Notes under the pieces: generated by a model
The model's database searches: none
Seen by the model: the letters and a program-made list of their open reading frames with translations, nothing else
Told to the model about the DNA's origin: nothing
Shown: positions 1 to 8,725 of the stretch, piece after piece
How the letters are laid out: each line of letters begins with the position of its first letter
Position numbering within the stretch: position 1 is the stretch's first letter
NCBI RefSeq assembly: GCF_900176535.1
Contig: NZ_FWXT01000001.1
Coordinates: 682,001-746,000, forward strand
Source of the DNA: Pedobacter africanus
GTDB lineage: Bacteria > Bacteroidota > Bacteroidia > Sphingobacteriales > Sphingobacteriaceae
Reading direction: 5' to 3'
DNA length: 64,000 nt
Program-made: the position numbers and the translations under genes

Positions 1-1484
1 ATATAAGATTGCATGACATTAGGCGCAATACGCCTGTTTATGTAGGCCCTGGTCAGCTGATAGGGATGGTGCAATCCGGCTGCCCCCAGCAGTTCTACCG
101 CACTAGCTATGGTAAGGCGATGAAAATTAAATACCCTTACTTTCTTATCTTCGACCACCAGGCCCTTCATTAAGCTCGGGTCTTGTGTAGCCACCCCAGT
201 AGGACAGGTGTTGCTGTTACACTCCAAAGCCTGGATACAACCCAATGCAAACATCATCCCTCTTGCCGAATTACAGAGATCGGCTCCCAGTGCTATATTT
301 TTTACGAGGTCAAAACCCGAAGCGATTTTTCCGGAAGCGATGATCTTAATGTGCTTTTTCAGATCAAAACCGGTAAGGACATCGTACACAAAAGCAATGG
401 CTTCCCGTAAAGGCATCCCGACAGCATTGGAGAATTCCTGCGGTGAAGCCCCTGTCCCACCTTCGCCCCCATCAACCGTGATAAAATCAACATAGATACC
501 GGTTTCAACCATGGCCTTACAAATGGCAAAAAATTCACTTCTGCGGCCAATACATAATTTGATACCTACAGGCTTTCCGCCCGACAATTCACGCAATTGC
601 TTTACAAAAGCGATCAACTCCAAAGGCGTTTTAAAAGCGGAATGTGCAGGTGGTGATATCACATCAAAACCTTCCTTAACCAGCCTGATCCTGGCTATCT
701 CCGGGGTAACTTTCCGTGCGGGCAAAATACCACCATGACCAGGCTTTGCACCTTGCGACAACTTGATCTCGATCATCTTTACCTGATCGGACTGAGACCG
801 CTCCGCAAAGGCCTGCGGGTTAAAAGAACCATCATCATGGTTGCGGCATCCGAAATAGCCTGTCCCGATTTGCCAGATCAGGTCCCCTCCCGGGTTTGCA
901 TGGTAATCACTAATCCCTCCTTCTCCGGTATTGTGCGCAAAGCCGCCCAATTTCGCACCGCCATTTAAAGCTAAAATGGCATTCTGGCTCAATGAGCCAA
1001 AACTCATTGCAGAAATGTTATATATACTCGCAGAATAAGGCCTGGTACAATCGGGCCCGCCAACCAGTACGCGTGGATTTTCATCCAGCTCGTGATGGCT
1101 GATAGCCGATATGCTATGACTTAGCCATTCGTATCCATTTTCATATACGTCAAGCTGGGTACCGAACGGGATTGTATCGTTCTCCATTTTGGCCCGTTGG
1201 TAGATCAGTGAACGGTTTAAACGGCTAAAAGGCTTTCCATTCGTGTCACTTTCCACAAAATACTGATATACTTTAGGCCGCAGATCTTCCATAAAATACC
1301 TTAAACGCCCTACAACCGGATAATTTCTTACAATGCTGTGTTTGGGCTGATACAGATCGTAAATACCTAACAAAACAACGGGACCTGTAAAAATGAACAG
1401 CCACCATAGAGGCGGATAAGTAAGGCCTAACATTACGGTAAGCGCTACCAAAAATGCTGCAATAGCGATGAATGCTTTTCTCAT
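1..1484 (-). CDS. FMN-binding glutamate synthase-like protein, 3' end off the window
   Basis: The frame is open from an ATG at 1484 to the left edge, so about 494 codons are present and the C-terminus is missing. The first 45 or so residues are hydrophobic (two membrane segments likely, MRKAFIAIAAFLVALTV at the start). After that comes a GltS_FMN-type barrel: NISAMSFGSLSQNAI, GEGGISDYH, IEIKLSQGAKPGHGG, and a GGEGGTGASP motif that in glutamate synthases binds FMN and substrate. A Cys-containing CNSNTCPTGVATQ segment near the visible end resembles the Fe-S/FMN region of the family. The lone FMN-domain form without a GltB amidotransferase domain is common in Bacteroidota and its substrate is not settled. 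The start faces the YciO gene divergently across 78 bases. Confidence 0.85.
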   Translation of the reverse strand, partial: MRKAFIAIAAFLVALTVMLGLTYPPLWWLFIFTGPVVLLGIYDLYQPKHSIVRNYPVVGRLRYFMEDLRPKVYQYFVESDTNGKPFSRLNRSLIYQRAKMENDTIPFGTQLDVYENGYEWLSHSISAISHHELDENPRVLVGGPDCTRPYSASIYNISAMSFGSLSQNAILALNGGAKLGGFAHNTGEGGISDYHANPGGDLIWQIGTGYFGCRNHDDGSFNPQAFAERSQSDQVKMIEIKLSQGAKPGHGGILPARKVTPEIARIRLVKEGFDVISPPAHSAFKTPLELIAFVKQLRELSGGKPVGIKLCIGRRSEFFAICKAMVETGIYVDFITVDGGEGGTGASPQEFSNAVGMPLREAIAFVYDVLTGFDLKKHIKIIASGKIASGFDLVKNIALGADLCNSARGMMFALGCIQALECNSNTCPTGVATQDPSLMKGLVVEDKKVRVFNFHRLTIASAVELLGAAGLHHPYQLTRAYINRRIAPNVMQSY

Positions 1485-1562
1485 ACGTATCAATTTACTA
1501 AAAAACATGCCAATAGAATAATAATTATCCGATTTCGGTCTAAGATTTGTTTAATTTTACAT

Positions 1563-2183
1563 ATGCTTATCAAAATCTATCCGGAGAACCCAAATCCAAA
1601 AGCAATTGAACAGGTTGTTGAAGTCCTGAAAAAAGGTGGACTGATCATTTATCCTACCGATACCGTGTATGGTTTGGGTTGCGATATTACCAATCAGCGA
1701 GCGATTGAAAAAATCTGCCGAATCAGGGGCATCAAGCCAGAAAAGGCTAACTTCTCGTTCATATGCTCTGATTTAAGACATATTTCCGATTACATCAAGC
1801 CTATTGATACGGCCACATTCCGGGTATTGAAAAAAGCTTTGCCAGGGCCTTTTACTTTTATTTTTAATGCCAATAACAATGTTCCGAAACTATTGAGTTC
1901 CAACAAAAAGACAGTAGGTATAAGGGTACCGGACAATGATATTGCCCGCGAAATTGTAATGCAGCTAGGTAACCCCATTCTTTCTACATCCATTAAAGAC
2001 GATGACGAGGTGATCGAATACTCTACCGACCCGGAATTGATCCATGAAAAATACGAAGACAGTGTAGACCTGGTAATAGATGGCGGATATGGTGACAATG
2101 AAGCTTCAACGGTGGTAGACTGTACCTCCGGAGATTTTGAGGTTATCCGTGAAGGTAAAGGCGATCTGGAAAGCTTCATGTAA
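1563..2183 (+). CDS. Sua5/YciO/YrdC family protein (threonylcarbamoyl-AMP synthase-like)
   Basis: 206 residues forming a single YrdC domain. The nucleotide-binding motif PTDTVYGLGCD lies near residue 31, followed by the KPG-type segment PGPFTFIF near 94 and GIRVPDN near 122. The family makes threonylcarbamoyl-AMP for t6A37 of ANN-decoding tRNAs. However, the loop usually written KRP is IKPEKANFSF here and the STSAN motif is STSIK, which is the pattern of the YciO branch, whose activity is weaker or different. Only 11 bases separate its stop from the nhaA start, so the two are probably cotranscribed. A TsaC role is possible but not shown. Confidence 0.85.
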   Translation: MLIKIYPENPNPKAIEQVVEVLKKGGLIIYPTDTVYGLGCDITNQRAIEKICRIRGIKPEKANFSFICSDLRHISDYIKPIDTATFRVLKKALPGPFTFIFNANNNVPKLLSSNKKTVGIRVPDNDIAREIVMQLGNPILSTSIKDDDEVIEYSTDPELIHEKYEDSVDLVIDGGYGDNEASTVVDCTSGDFEVIREGKGDLESFM

Positions 2184-2194
2184 TTTTATTGAAA

Positions 2195-3397
2195 ATGGCT
2201 ATATTTACAGATATGGCTAAATTACTCAACCTACAGGCATTTAAAGATTTTTTTCGTTCCGGTCAAATTGGCGGCATCATTCTACTAGTTTGTGTGGCCA
2301 TTTCCCTGTTTATTGCAAATTCATCTCATGCAAATGCATTCTCTGCTTTCCTGGCCACCGACTTTGGCTTTACTTTTGGCAGCCAAAGCTATGCATTTAC
2401 AGTTTCGGCATGGATAAATGATGCTTTAATGGCTGTTTTCTTTTTATTGGTAGGCCTTGAAATTAAACGGGAGATGATTGAAGGTGAGTTGTCTTCTGTT
2501 AAAAAAGCATCGCTGCCTGTGGTTGCCGCATTGGGCGGAATGCTGGTTCCGGCTTTTATTTATTTTGTTTTCAATAAAGGGCAAAGCACTGCCTCGGGCT
2601 GGGGCATCCCTATGGCTACCGACATTGCCTTTGCACTGGCCATCATTTCTATGCTTGGAAAAAGCGTACCCACGTCGTTAAAGGTCTTTCTGGCTGCACT
2701 GGCTATTGTAGACGATCTGGGTGCAATCCTGGTTATCGCTATTTTTTACACCAATGAGGTCCATTTCGATTATCTGCTGATGGCCGGGGGAGTAATTGCA
2801 CTGCTGCTCGTGTTTAACCTTTTCAACATCAAGGCACTTTATTTTTACCTGATACCGGGTGTATTTTTATGGTATTTTATCCATCATTCCGGTATACACG
2901 CTACCATTGCCGGGGTATTACTGGCCTTAACCATTCCAACAAACAGTACCAATATAGAATCGCCCCTTGAAAAGCTGGAACACCTGTTAAACGGGCCTGT
3001 AAATTATTTCATTATGCCCATTTTTGCACTGGCCAATACCAATATCACTTTTCAGAAAGAAATGATCGGTGGCCTGGCATCGCCGTTGGGCCTGGGCATC
3101 ATTATAGGTTTATTTGCAGGGAAGACACTCGGGGTAACTTTATTCTCCTGGCTCGCCGTTAAACTTAAGCTGGGCAGTCTTCCTTCCAGGTCTGGCTGGA
3201 AACACATCATTGGCTTAGGCATGCTGGCCGGCATTGGTTTTACCATGTCAATTTTTATATCCCTGTTGTCCTTCGACGATCAGCTTTATGTTACAGAAGC
3301 CAAATTTGCCATTCTTTGTGCTTCTGTAATTTCAGGTCTTGCAGGTTTTATGTTCCTTAAATCGATCCGCAAAAAACAAGCAGCTGTTAAGGCTTAA
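2195..3397 (+). CDS. nhaA: Na+/H+ antiporter NhaA
   Basis: About 400 residues with roughly twelve hydrophobic segments, the usual NhaA size. Family motifs are clear: FFLLVGLEIKREM, GMLVPAFIY, GIPMATDIAFALAI and AIVDDLGAILVIAIFY. The paired aspartates of the last motif match the ion-binding D163/D164 of the E. coli protein. It exchanges Na+ or Li+ for protons in the inner membrane and controls pH and sodium. The ATG at 2195 is preferred; an in-frame TTG at 2189 and an ATG at 2213 are alternatives. The C-terminus overlaps the convergent trpA end by 11 bases. Confidence 0.96.
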   Translation: MAIFTDMAKLLNLQAFKDFFRSGQIGGIILLVCVAISLFIANSSHANAFSAFLATDFGFTFGSQSYAFTVSAWINDALMAVFFLLVGLEIKREMIEGELSSVKKASLPVVAALGGMLVPAFIYFVFNKGQSTASGWGIPMATDIAFALAIISMLGKSVPTSLKVFLAALAIVDDLGAILVIAIFYTNEVHFDYLLMAGGVIALLLVFNLFNIKALYFYLIPGVFLWYFIHHSGIHATIAGVLLALTIPTNSTNIESPLEKLEHLLNGPVNYFIMPIFALANTNITFQKEMIGGLASPLGLGIIIGLFAGKTLGVTLFSWLAVKLKLGSLPSRSGWKHIIGLGMLAGIGFTMSIFISLLSFDDQLYVTEAKFAILCASVISGLAGFMFLKSIRKKQAAVKA

Positions 3398-4154
3398 ACT
3401 GCTGCATAAATGAACGGATGCTGCTGCTCAGGTCATTGGCATTTAGCGCCTTTACAAAAGCGCTGCCTATAATGGCCCCATTGGCATATTGACAAGCCTT
3501 ATCAAAGGTCTCTTTGCTGTTGATGCCAAAGCCAATCATGGTGGGGTTATTCAGCTTCATGTCTGCAATTCTGGAGAAATAACTTTCTGTATTTTCAGAT
3601 ACCTGTAAATGCTGCCCCGTAGTAGCTGATGAAGACAACAGATAGATAAAGCCATTGCTTAAGCCGTCTATTTTTCTGATCCGTTCCGGAGAGGTTTGCG
3701 GTGTTACCAGAAAGATGTTACTCAGCCCATGCTGGGCAAATACCCCTTTATACAATTCTTCATACTCGGTCATAGGCAAATCGGGTACAATACAGCCATC
3801 TACCCCCACCTCTGCACAGGCCTTACAGAAGTTCTCTACTCCAAACTGCAGCATCGGGTTTACATAACCCATCAGCAATACCGGAACAGTAACCGATTTA
3901 CGCAGGTCTTTCAGTTGTTCAAAAAGCAGTTTAAGGTCCATTCCATTGTCGAGCGCCTGTTTGCTGCTGGCCTGAATGGTGGGCCCATCGGCTACAGGAT
4001 CTGAGTAAGGAAAGCCTATTTCCAGTAAATCGGCTCCTGAGCGTTCCAATTCAGCTGCAATGGTAACCGTATCTCCCAAATTGGGATAACCAGCGGTATA
4101 GTATATTGATAATATATTCTTTTTCTCCTGAAATAGTTGTTGTAACCTGTTCAT
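3387..4154 (-). CDS. trpA: tryptophan synthase alpha subunit
   Basis: 255 residues, a TIM barrel close to the usual 265. It splits indole-glycerol phosphate into indole and glyceraldehyde 3-phosphate and passes indole through a tunnel to TrpB. The catalytic Glu is in LLEIGFPYSDP near residue 46 and the catalytic Asp in SDPVADGP near 57. GSAFV near the C-terminus binds the phosphate. It is the last gene of the trpDFBA operon and starts one base after the trpB stop. Confidence 0.97.
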   Translation of the reverse strand: MNRLQQLFQEKKNILSIYYTAGYPNLGDTVTIAAELERSGADLLEIGFPYSDPVADGPTIQASSKQALDNGMDLKLLFEQLKDLRKSVTVPVLLMGYVNPMLQFGVENFCKACAEVGVDGCIVPDLPMTEYEELYKGVFAQHGLSNIFLVTPQTSPERIRKIDGLSNGFIYLLSSSATTGQHLQVSENTESYFSRIADMKLNNPTMIGFGINSKETFDKACQYANGAIIGSAFVKALNANDLSSSIRSFMQQFKP

Positions 4155-4155
4155 A

Positions 4156-5337
4156 TTATAAATTAAAATATTTCATATAGGTATCCATGTCTTTATCCCC
4201 TCTTCCGGACAGGCATACCACTACATTTTCTTTACCGCTAAAGCTCATTTTTTCGAGGTAAGCCAAAGCGTGCGCACTTTCTATTGCCGGTATAATCCCC
4301 TCCATCTGGGTAAGCAGCAAACCGGCCTGCAGCGATTCATCATCTGTAATAGAGACATACTGACCCCTGCCTGTTTTGAAAAGATGGGCATGCTGAGGGC
4401 CAATACCAGGATAGTCCAGTCCTGCGGATACGGAATGTGGTTCTACCACCTGGCCATCATGGGTTTGCATTAAAATGCTCCTGCTGCCATGCAAAACCCC
4501 CTCCTTACCCAATGTTGTAGTCGCCGCAGAAAAGCCGCTATCTACGCCTTTACCTCCGGCTTCAACCGCGATCAGTTTAACTTTCTCATCGTCAATAAAA
4601 TGATAAAACATGCCCATCGCGTTGCTGCCACCACCTACACAGGCCAGTACGTAGTCGGGCTGATCACTACCGGTCTGTTCTATGAGCTGTTTTTTGGTTT
4701 CCTCAGAAATGATGGATTGAAAAATGGCCACCATATCGGGATAGGGATGCGGACCAACTACAGAACCAATAATGTAGTGCGTATCTACAGGGTTGTTGAT
4801 CCAGTCGCGCATGGCCTCATTGGTTGCATCTTTTAAGGTTTTACTGCCCGAAGTGGCAGGCACTACTTTAGCGCCCAGCATCTTCATCCTGGCCACATTT
4901 GGCGCCTGGCGCTGAATGTCAATTTCGCCCATATATACCACACATTCCAGTCCGCGCAAAGCACAAACCGTTGCGGTGGCCACGCCATGCTGCCCTGCCC
5001 CTGTTTCGGCAATAATTCGTTTCTTCCCCAGCTTTTCGGCAAGCAGGATCTGGCCTATGGTGTTGTTAATTTTATGTGCACCGGTATGGTTCAGGTCTTC
5101 ACGTTTCAGAAAGATATTGGCATTGTATTTTTGAGAAAGACGTTTGGCAAGATACAATGGAGAAGGCCTGCCCACATAATCCTTCAGCAATTGATGAAAC
5201 TCCTTCTGGAACGTTTCATCTTCAATTATTCTCAGGTAGTTCTGCCTCAGCTCCTCCACATTCGGATACAGCATTTCGGGAATGTAAGCTCCGCCGAAAT
5301 CCCCATAATAACCTTTTTCATTTACAAAGTAGTTCAT
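4156..5337 (-). CDS. trpB: tryptophan synthase beta subunit
   Basis: 393 residues, standard length. This PLP enzyme condenses indole with serine to give tryptophan. The PLP lysine is in HTGAHKINNTIGQ near residue 87, the acid-base Glu in AETGAGQHG near 110, and the phosphate cradle in CVGGGSNAMG near 232. The start codon overlaps the trpF stop by four bases, which suggests translational coupling. Confidence 0.98.
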   Translation of the reverse strand: MNYFVNEKGYYGDFGGAYIPEMLYPNVEELRQNYLRIIEDETFQKEFHQLLKDYVGRPSPLYLAKRLSQKYNANIFLKREDLNHTGAHKINNTIGQILLAEKLGKKRIIAETGAGQHGVATATVCALRGLECVVYMGEIDIQRQAPNVARMKMLGAKVVPATSGSKTLKDATNEAMRDWINNPVDTHYIIGSVVGPHPYPDMVAIFQSIISEETKKQLIEQTGSDQPDYVLACVGGGSNAMGMFYHFIDDEKVKLIAVEAGGKGVDSGFSAATTTLGKEGVLHGSRSILMQTHDGQVVEPHSVSAGLDYPGIGPQHAHLFKTGRGQYVSITDDESLQAGLLLTQMEGIIPAIESAHALAYLEKMSFSGKENVVVCLSGRGDKDMDTYMKYFNL

Positions 5338-5966
5338 AATGATGTCTTAAATTCTATCAATTTATCTATGTCTTTCAAGCCTGGCGCAAGTTCAAACCTG
5401 CTGTTGATGTCAATGCCATAAAGACGGGTATCTTCTATATTTTTTATTTGCCCGATACTGTCAAGTCCTATTCCACCGCTCAGAAAATAAGGTTTATCGA
5501 GTGTGTACCTGTTGAGCAAGGCCCAGTTAAATGTTTTGCCGGTACCGCCATGGTTGGGGCTCTGTGTATCAAAAAGAAAGTAATCAACCACTCCAGCATA
5601 ATTTTTTAGCTGGTCAAAATCGAAATGTTCATCTATACCAAAGGCTTTGATTAGCTGTACGCCATGATCGGCAAGCAGGCCTCTTAAGGCTATACAATAC
5701 TTTACAGGCTCCGAACCATGTAATTGTACTGCATTTAAACCATATAAAGTGGCAAGTTCTGCAACTTTATTCAGTTCTTCATTCACAAACACACCGGTCC
5801 GTTTAATTCCGGCCGGAAGGTTACGGACAAATGAAGGAGTTAGCCCATCGATAAACCTTTTGGAGCCCCTGTAAAAGATGAAGCCTAAATAATCCGGCTT
5901 TAACGCAGCTACTGCCTGAACGTTTTCAGGAAGCTTCATGCCGCATATTTTCAATTTAGGTTTCAT
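5334..5966 (-). CDS. trpF: phosphoribosylanthranilate isomerase
   Basis: 210 residues, a single (beta/alpha)8 barrel. The N-terminal KICGMK contains the catalytic Cys, and the catalytic Asp is in FLFDTQSPNHGGTGKTF near residue 130. The C-terminal GGIGLDSI and YGIDINSRFE segments bind the phosphate and close the barrel. It performs the Amadori step from PRA to CdRP. The next enzyme, TrpC, is not encoded in this cluster, so it must come from elsewhere in the genome. Confidence 0.95.
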   Translation of the reverse strand: MKPKLKICGMKLPENVQAVAALKPDYLGFIFYRGSKRFIDGLTPSFVRNLPAGIKRTGVFVNEELNKVAELATLYGLNAVQLHGSEPVKYCIALRGLLADHGVQLIKAFGIDEHFDFDQLKNYAGVVDYFLFDTQSPNHGGTGKTFNWALLNRYTLDKPYFLSGGIGLDSIGQIKNIEDTRLYGIDINSRFELAPGLKDIDKLIEFKTSL

Positions 5967-5993
5967 GTTTCTTAATTTTTTAAGCTGAACAAT

Positions 5994-6983
5994 TTATCTG
6001 CCTGTTAGTTTTTTAAAGCTTTGCAATGCCATTTTCCCCATTAGGGAAGCTTCTGCTTCATAAAAACAATCTGCAAATGTTTTAAACGGAGTAATGGTTT
6101 GAATAGCCAGGGCCGCATTACACAGCACCACATTGTTTTGTTCTTCGGTGCCTTTCCCATTTAGTACATCCATAAAAATTTCAGCCGATGACTCAACAGT
6201 ATCACCACCCTTGATCTTATCTTCCAGGATCTGCTCAAAGCCAAGATCGCTCACTTTGATCAGCGCTTCCCCTTTTTTGCTAAAGGTCTTGATGTCGCAG
6301 GTCAGGGAAACCTCATCAAAGCCATCCACCGCATGAAGGATGGTATAATTTTTATCTGTATCCTGGTACAGATAGGCATATAAGCGGGCAAGTTCCAGGC
6401 TAAACACCCCTACAATCTGATTTTTGGGCTGCGAGGGATTAACCATTGGCCCAAGCATATTGAAGAATGTTTTCACGCCGAGTTCTTTACGGATTGGCGC
6501 TACAGTTTTCATTGCCGGATTAAACAATGGAGCGTGAATAAAACATATACCCGCATGGTCAAGGCTTCTTTTTAAAACATCCTGTTCATTGGTAAAAGTA
6601 TAGCCCAGGTACTCCATGACATTGGAAGATCCGCAGCCTGAGGATACACCATAGTTGCCATGCTTGGCCACCTTATGGCCTGCCCCGGCCACAACAAAGG
6701 AAGCCAGCGTAGAAATGTTAAAGGTATCTTTTCCATCGCCACCGGTACCACAAAGATCAACCAGTTCAAAATCAGAAAGGTCGAGTTTTATACAAAGGTC
6801 CAGCATGGCATCGCGAAATCCCTGTAACTCTTCTACGGTGATGTTGCGCATGCCATAAGCGGTAATGAATGCAGCAATCTGCGAGGTATTGAATTCCCCC
6901 ATTGCAATGGCAGTTAAAATCCTTTGCGCCTCGCTCCGGCTAAAGGTTTTGTTTTCAAACAGGTGGTTAAGTATCTTCTTCAT
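5994..6983 (-). CDS. trpD: anthranilate phosphoribosyltransferase
   Basis: 329 residues from the ATG at 6983. An in-frame TTG at 7010 would add nine residues that do not resemble the family. The PRPP-binding DLCGTGGDGKDTFNIST motif sits near residue 76, KHGNYGVSS near 107, and the metal/anthranilate region with VDGFDEVSLT near 219. It joins anthranilate to PRPP. It is the first structural gene of the operon, and an attenuator with a Trp-rich leader peptide lies directly upstream. The glutamine amidotransferase TrpG is not fused to it. Confidence 0.96.
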   Translation of the reverse strand: MKKILNHLFENKTFSRSEAQRILTAIAMGEFNTSQIAAFITAYGMRNITVEELQGFRDAMLDLCIKLDLSDFELVDLCGTGGDGKDTFNISTLASFVVAGAGHKVAKHGNYGVSSGCGSSNVMEYLGYTFTNEQDVLKRSLDHAGICFIHAPLFNPAMKTVAPIRKELGVKTFFNMLGPMVNPSQPKNQIVGVFSLELARLYAYLYQDTDKNYTILHAVDGFDEVSLTCDIKTFSKKGEALIKVSDLGFEQILEDKIKGGDTVESSAEIFMDVLNGKGTEEQNNVVLCNAALAIQTITPFKTFADCFYEAEASLMGKMALQSFKKLTGR

Positions 6984-7030
6984 ATCAATGGTTCCCAGCT
7001 GGGATTTCAAAAAGGTCGTAAAACAAAAAA

Positions 7031-7047
7031 GGTTGCCTTAAGCAACC
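7031..7047 (-). terminator. trp attenuator terminator
   Basis: On the minus strand GGTTGC-TTAAG-GCAACC forms a six-base-pair stem followed directly by TTTTTT, about 48 bases before the trpD start. A competing pairing is visible: minus-strand AACCCT (7085-7090) can pair with AGGGTT (7044-7049), which overlaps the upstream arm. This is the arrangement expected of an antiterminator. Confidence 0.82.
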
Positions 7048-7093
7048 CTCAAATATTATTATATAAAATAAAAACGTTCAATACAGGGTTACA

Positions 7094-7147
7094 CTACGCA
7101 TTTGCGTTGTGCCACCACCAGTTATTAAGTCCGTTTGTTAGTATCAT
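7094..7147 (-). CDS. trpL: trp operon leader peptide (attenuator sensor)
   Basis: A 17-codon frame, MILTNGLNNWWWHNANA, with three consecutive TGG codons, ends 47 bases before the terminator stem. Three Trp codons in 17 is far above chance and is the signature of ribosome-mediated attenuation. When charged tRNA-Trp is scarce the ribosome would stall on the WWW run and favour the antiterminator. A hairpin, CAC-ACGCA/TGCGT-GTG, overlaps the leader end. A -7-like TATTTG at 7153-7158 sits just upstream, so the mRNA may be almost leaderless. Seen directly: the frame, codons and hairpins. The regulation is inferred. Confidence 0.85.
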   Translation of the reverse strand: MILTNGLNNWWWHNANA

Positions 7148-7200
7148 TACGGCAAATATGGAATTGTTTTTGCAAAGGAGCAAATGTTTTTTAAAAAAAA

Positions 7201-8016
7201 TTATTTTATGAGGGCGTTTTTCTCCTTTGTGAAGTGCTTGAATACCAGTTTATCAGCCAGTGCCGGAAACAATTTGTTGATCCATACGGTCAGCTTGCCC
7301 TGTCCGGTCATCACCAAAGTACGTTTACGTGCCGCAATGCCATCCACGATGTTCGAGGCCACTTCTTCTGCACTCATCATCTTCCCTTCTTCCATGCTGG
7401 TTTCGCCATGCGATGCGCCATCTTTGGCCAGTGCGGCAACACGGATATTTGAGGCCGTAAAACCTGGACAGGCAACCATCACATGCACCCCTGTTTTCAG
7501 GAGCTCTGTTCGCAATGACTCCATAAAGCCGTTCATAGCAAATTTTGAAGAAGAGTAACCTGTACGCCCAGGCAATCCGCGGTAACCCGCAATAGAAGAC
7601 ACCCCAACTATGCTGCCTTTTGTTTTAAGGATTTCGGGCAGTGCATATTTTGTGCAATATACTGTACCCCAGAAATTCACATCCATCAGGTTCTTCAATA
7701 CAGACAGGTCCAGTTCATTAAACAATGCCCGCATAGACAAACCTGCATTGTTAATGAGCACATCAATTTTACCGAAGGTAACCAGGGCTTGTTTAATGAG
7801 TTGCTGGCAATCTTCTTCCTTACTCACGTCGGCCTGTACGGCCACGGCTTGTATGCCATAACGCTTTTCCAGATCAGCAGTGATTTCACAAAGGGTAACG
7901 TACTGACGGGCCGCCAGTACCAGGTTGGCCCCGCGCTTTGCAAATTCTTCGGCGCAGGCTTTGCCAATACCCGAAGAGGCACCGGTAATGATGATTACTT
8001 TATGCTTAAAATCCAT
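7201..8016 (-). CDS. SDR family NAD(P)-dependent oxidoreductase
   Basis: 271 residues with a classical short-chain dehydrogenase fold. The cofactor motif TGASSGIGKACAEEF starts near residue 11, with an Arg in LAARQY that favours NADP. NNAG lies near 90, the catalytic Ser in GVSSIAGYRG near 140, and Tyr-Lys in GYSSSKFAM near 153. The C-terminal extension resembles the DltE/YqjQ-like SDR group. The substrate cannot be told from sequence. It starts five bases after the recR stop, so the two are likely cotranscribed. Confidence 0.88.
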   Translation of the reverse strand: MDFKHKVIIITGASSGIGKACAEEFAKRGANLVLAARQYVTLCEITADLEKRYGIQAVAVQADVSKEEDCQQLIKQALVTFGKIDVLINNAGLSMRALFNELDLSVLKNLMDVNFWGTVYCTKYALPEILKTKGSIVGVSSIAGYRGLPGRTGYSSSKFAMNGFMESLRTELLKTGVHVMVACPGFTASNIRVAALAKDGASHGETSMEEGKMMSAEEVASNIVDGIAARKRTLVMTGQGKLTVWINKLFPALADKLVFKHFTKEKNALIK

Positions 8017-8021
8017 GCTGG

Positions 8022-8639
8022 TTATTTGATTAATGAAGTTTGGTAAGGCACTCGGGTTACAATAGATCTGCCCAGGGTGATCTCATCTGCGTATTCCAGT
8101 TCTCCGCCAAAAGCGATGCCCCTGGCAATAGTGGTAATCGGGACATGAAAATCTTTAAGACGTTTGTAAAGGTAAAAAAGCGTGGTATCCCCTTCCATAG
8201 TGGCACTTAACGCAAGTATAACTTCCTTAACAGGGGTTGTTGCTACACGCTGTACCAAAGAGTCTATGAACAGATCTGAAGGTCCGATTCCATCCATGGG
8301 CGAAATGAGGCCACCCAAAACATGATAAAGACCGAAGTATTGCCCGGTATTTTCAATCGCCATGACATCCCGGGTATCTTCCACCACACAAATCACCTCT
8401 TTTTCCCTTTTAGCAGCCGCACAGATGTTGCACAACTGGTTGTCGGATATGTTATGGCAAACCTGGCAGTGTTTGATTTCTTTTCTCAGCCTGATCAATG
8501 CATTTCCGAATAGCTCTACCTCTTCCTGCTCTTTGTTTAACAGGTGCAATACCAAGCGGAGTGCAGTCTTCTGCCCTACGCCCGGGAGCTTGGAAAATTC
8601 ATTCACAGCATCTTCAAGTAATTTGGAAGAAAAGTTCAT
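8022..8639 (-). CDS. recR: recombination mediator protein RecR
   Basis: 205 residues, the usual length. An N-terminal helix-hairpin-helix (FSKLPGVGQKTALRL) is followed by a four-cysteine zinc site CQVCHNISDNQLCNIC near residue 58. A Toprim domain begins with ICVVEDTRDVMAIE near 83. RecR acts with RecO and RecF to load RecA on gapped DNA. The gene starts divergently from the symporter gene. Confidence 0.97.
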   Translation of the reverse strand: MNFSSKLLEDAVNEFSKLPGVGQKTALRLVLHLLNKEQEEVELFGNALIRLRKEIKHCQVCHNISDNQLCNICAAAKREKEVICVVEDTRDVMAIENTGQYFGLYHVLGGLISPMDGIGPSDLFIDSLVQRVATTPVKEVILALSATMEGDTTLFYLYKRLKDFHVPITTIARGIAFGGELEYADEITLGRSIVTRVPYQTSLIK

Positions 8640-8725
8640 CTTACAAATTTATGTTTATTTTTATTATTTATACCTGTAAACTCATGATGGTTTCTTACAT
8701 TTAACCGCTTTAATTAAACCATAAT

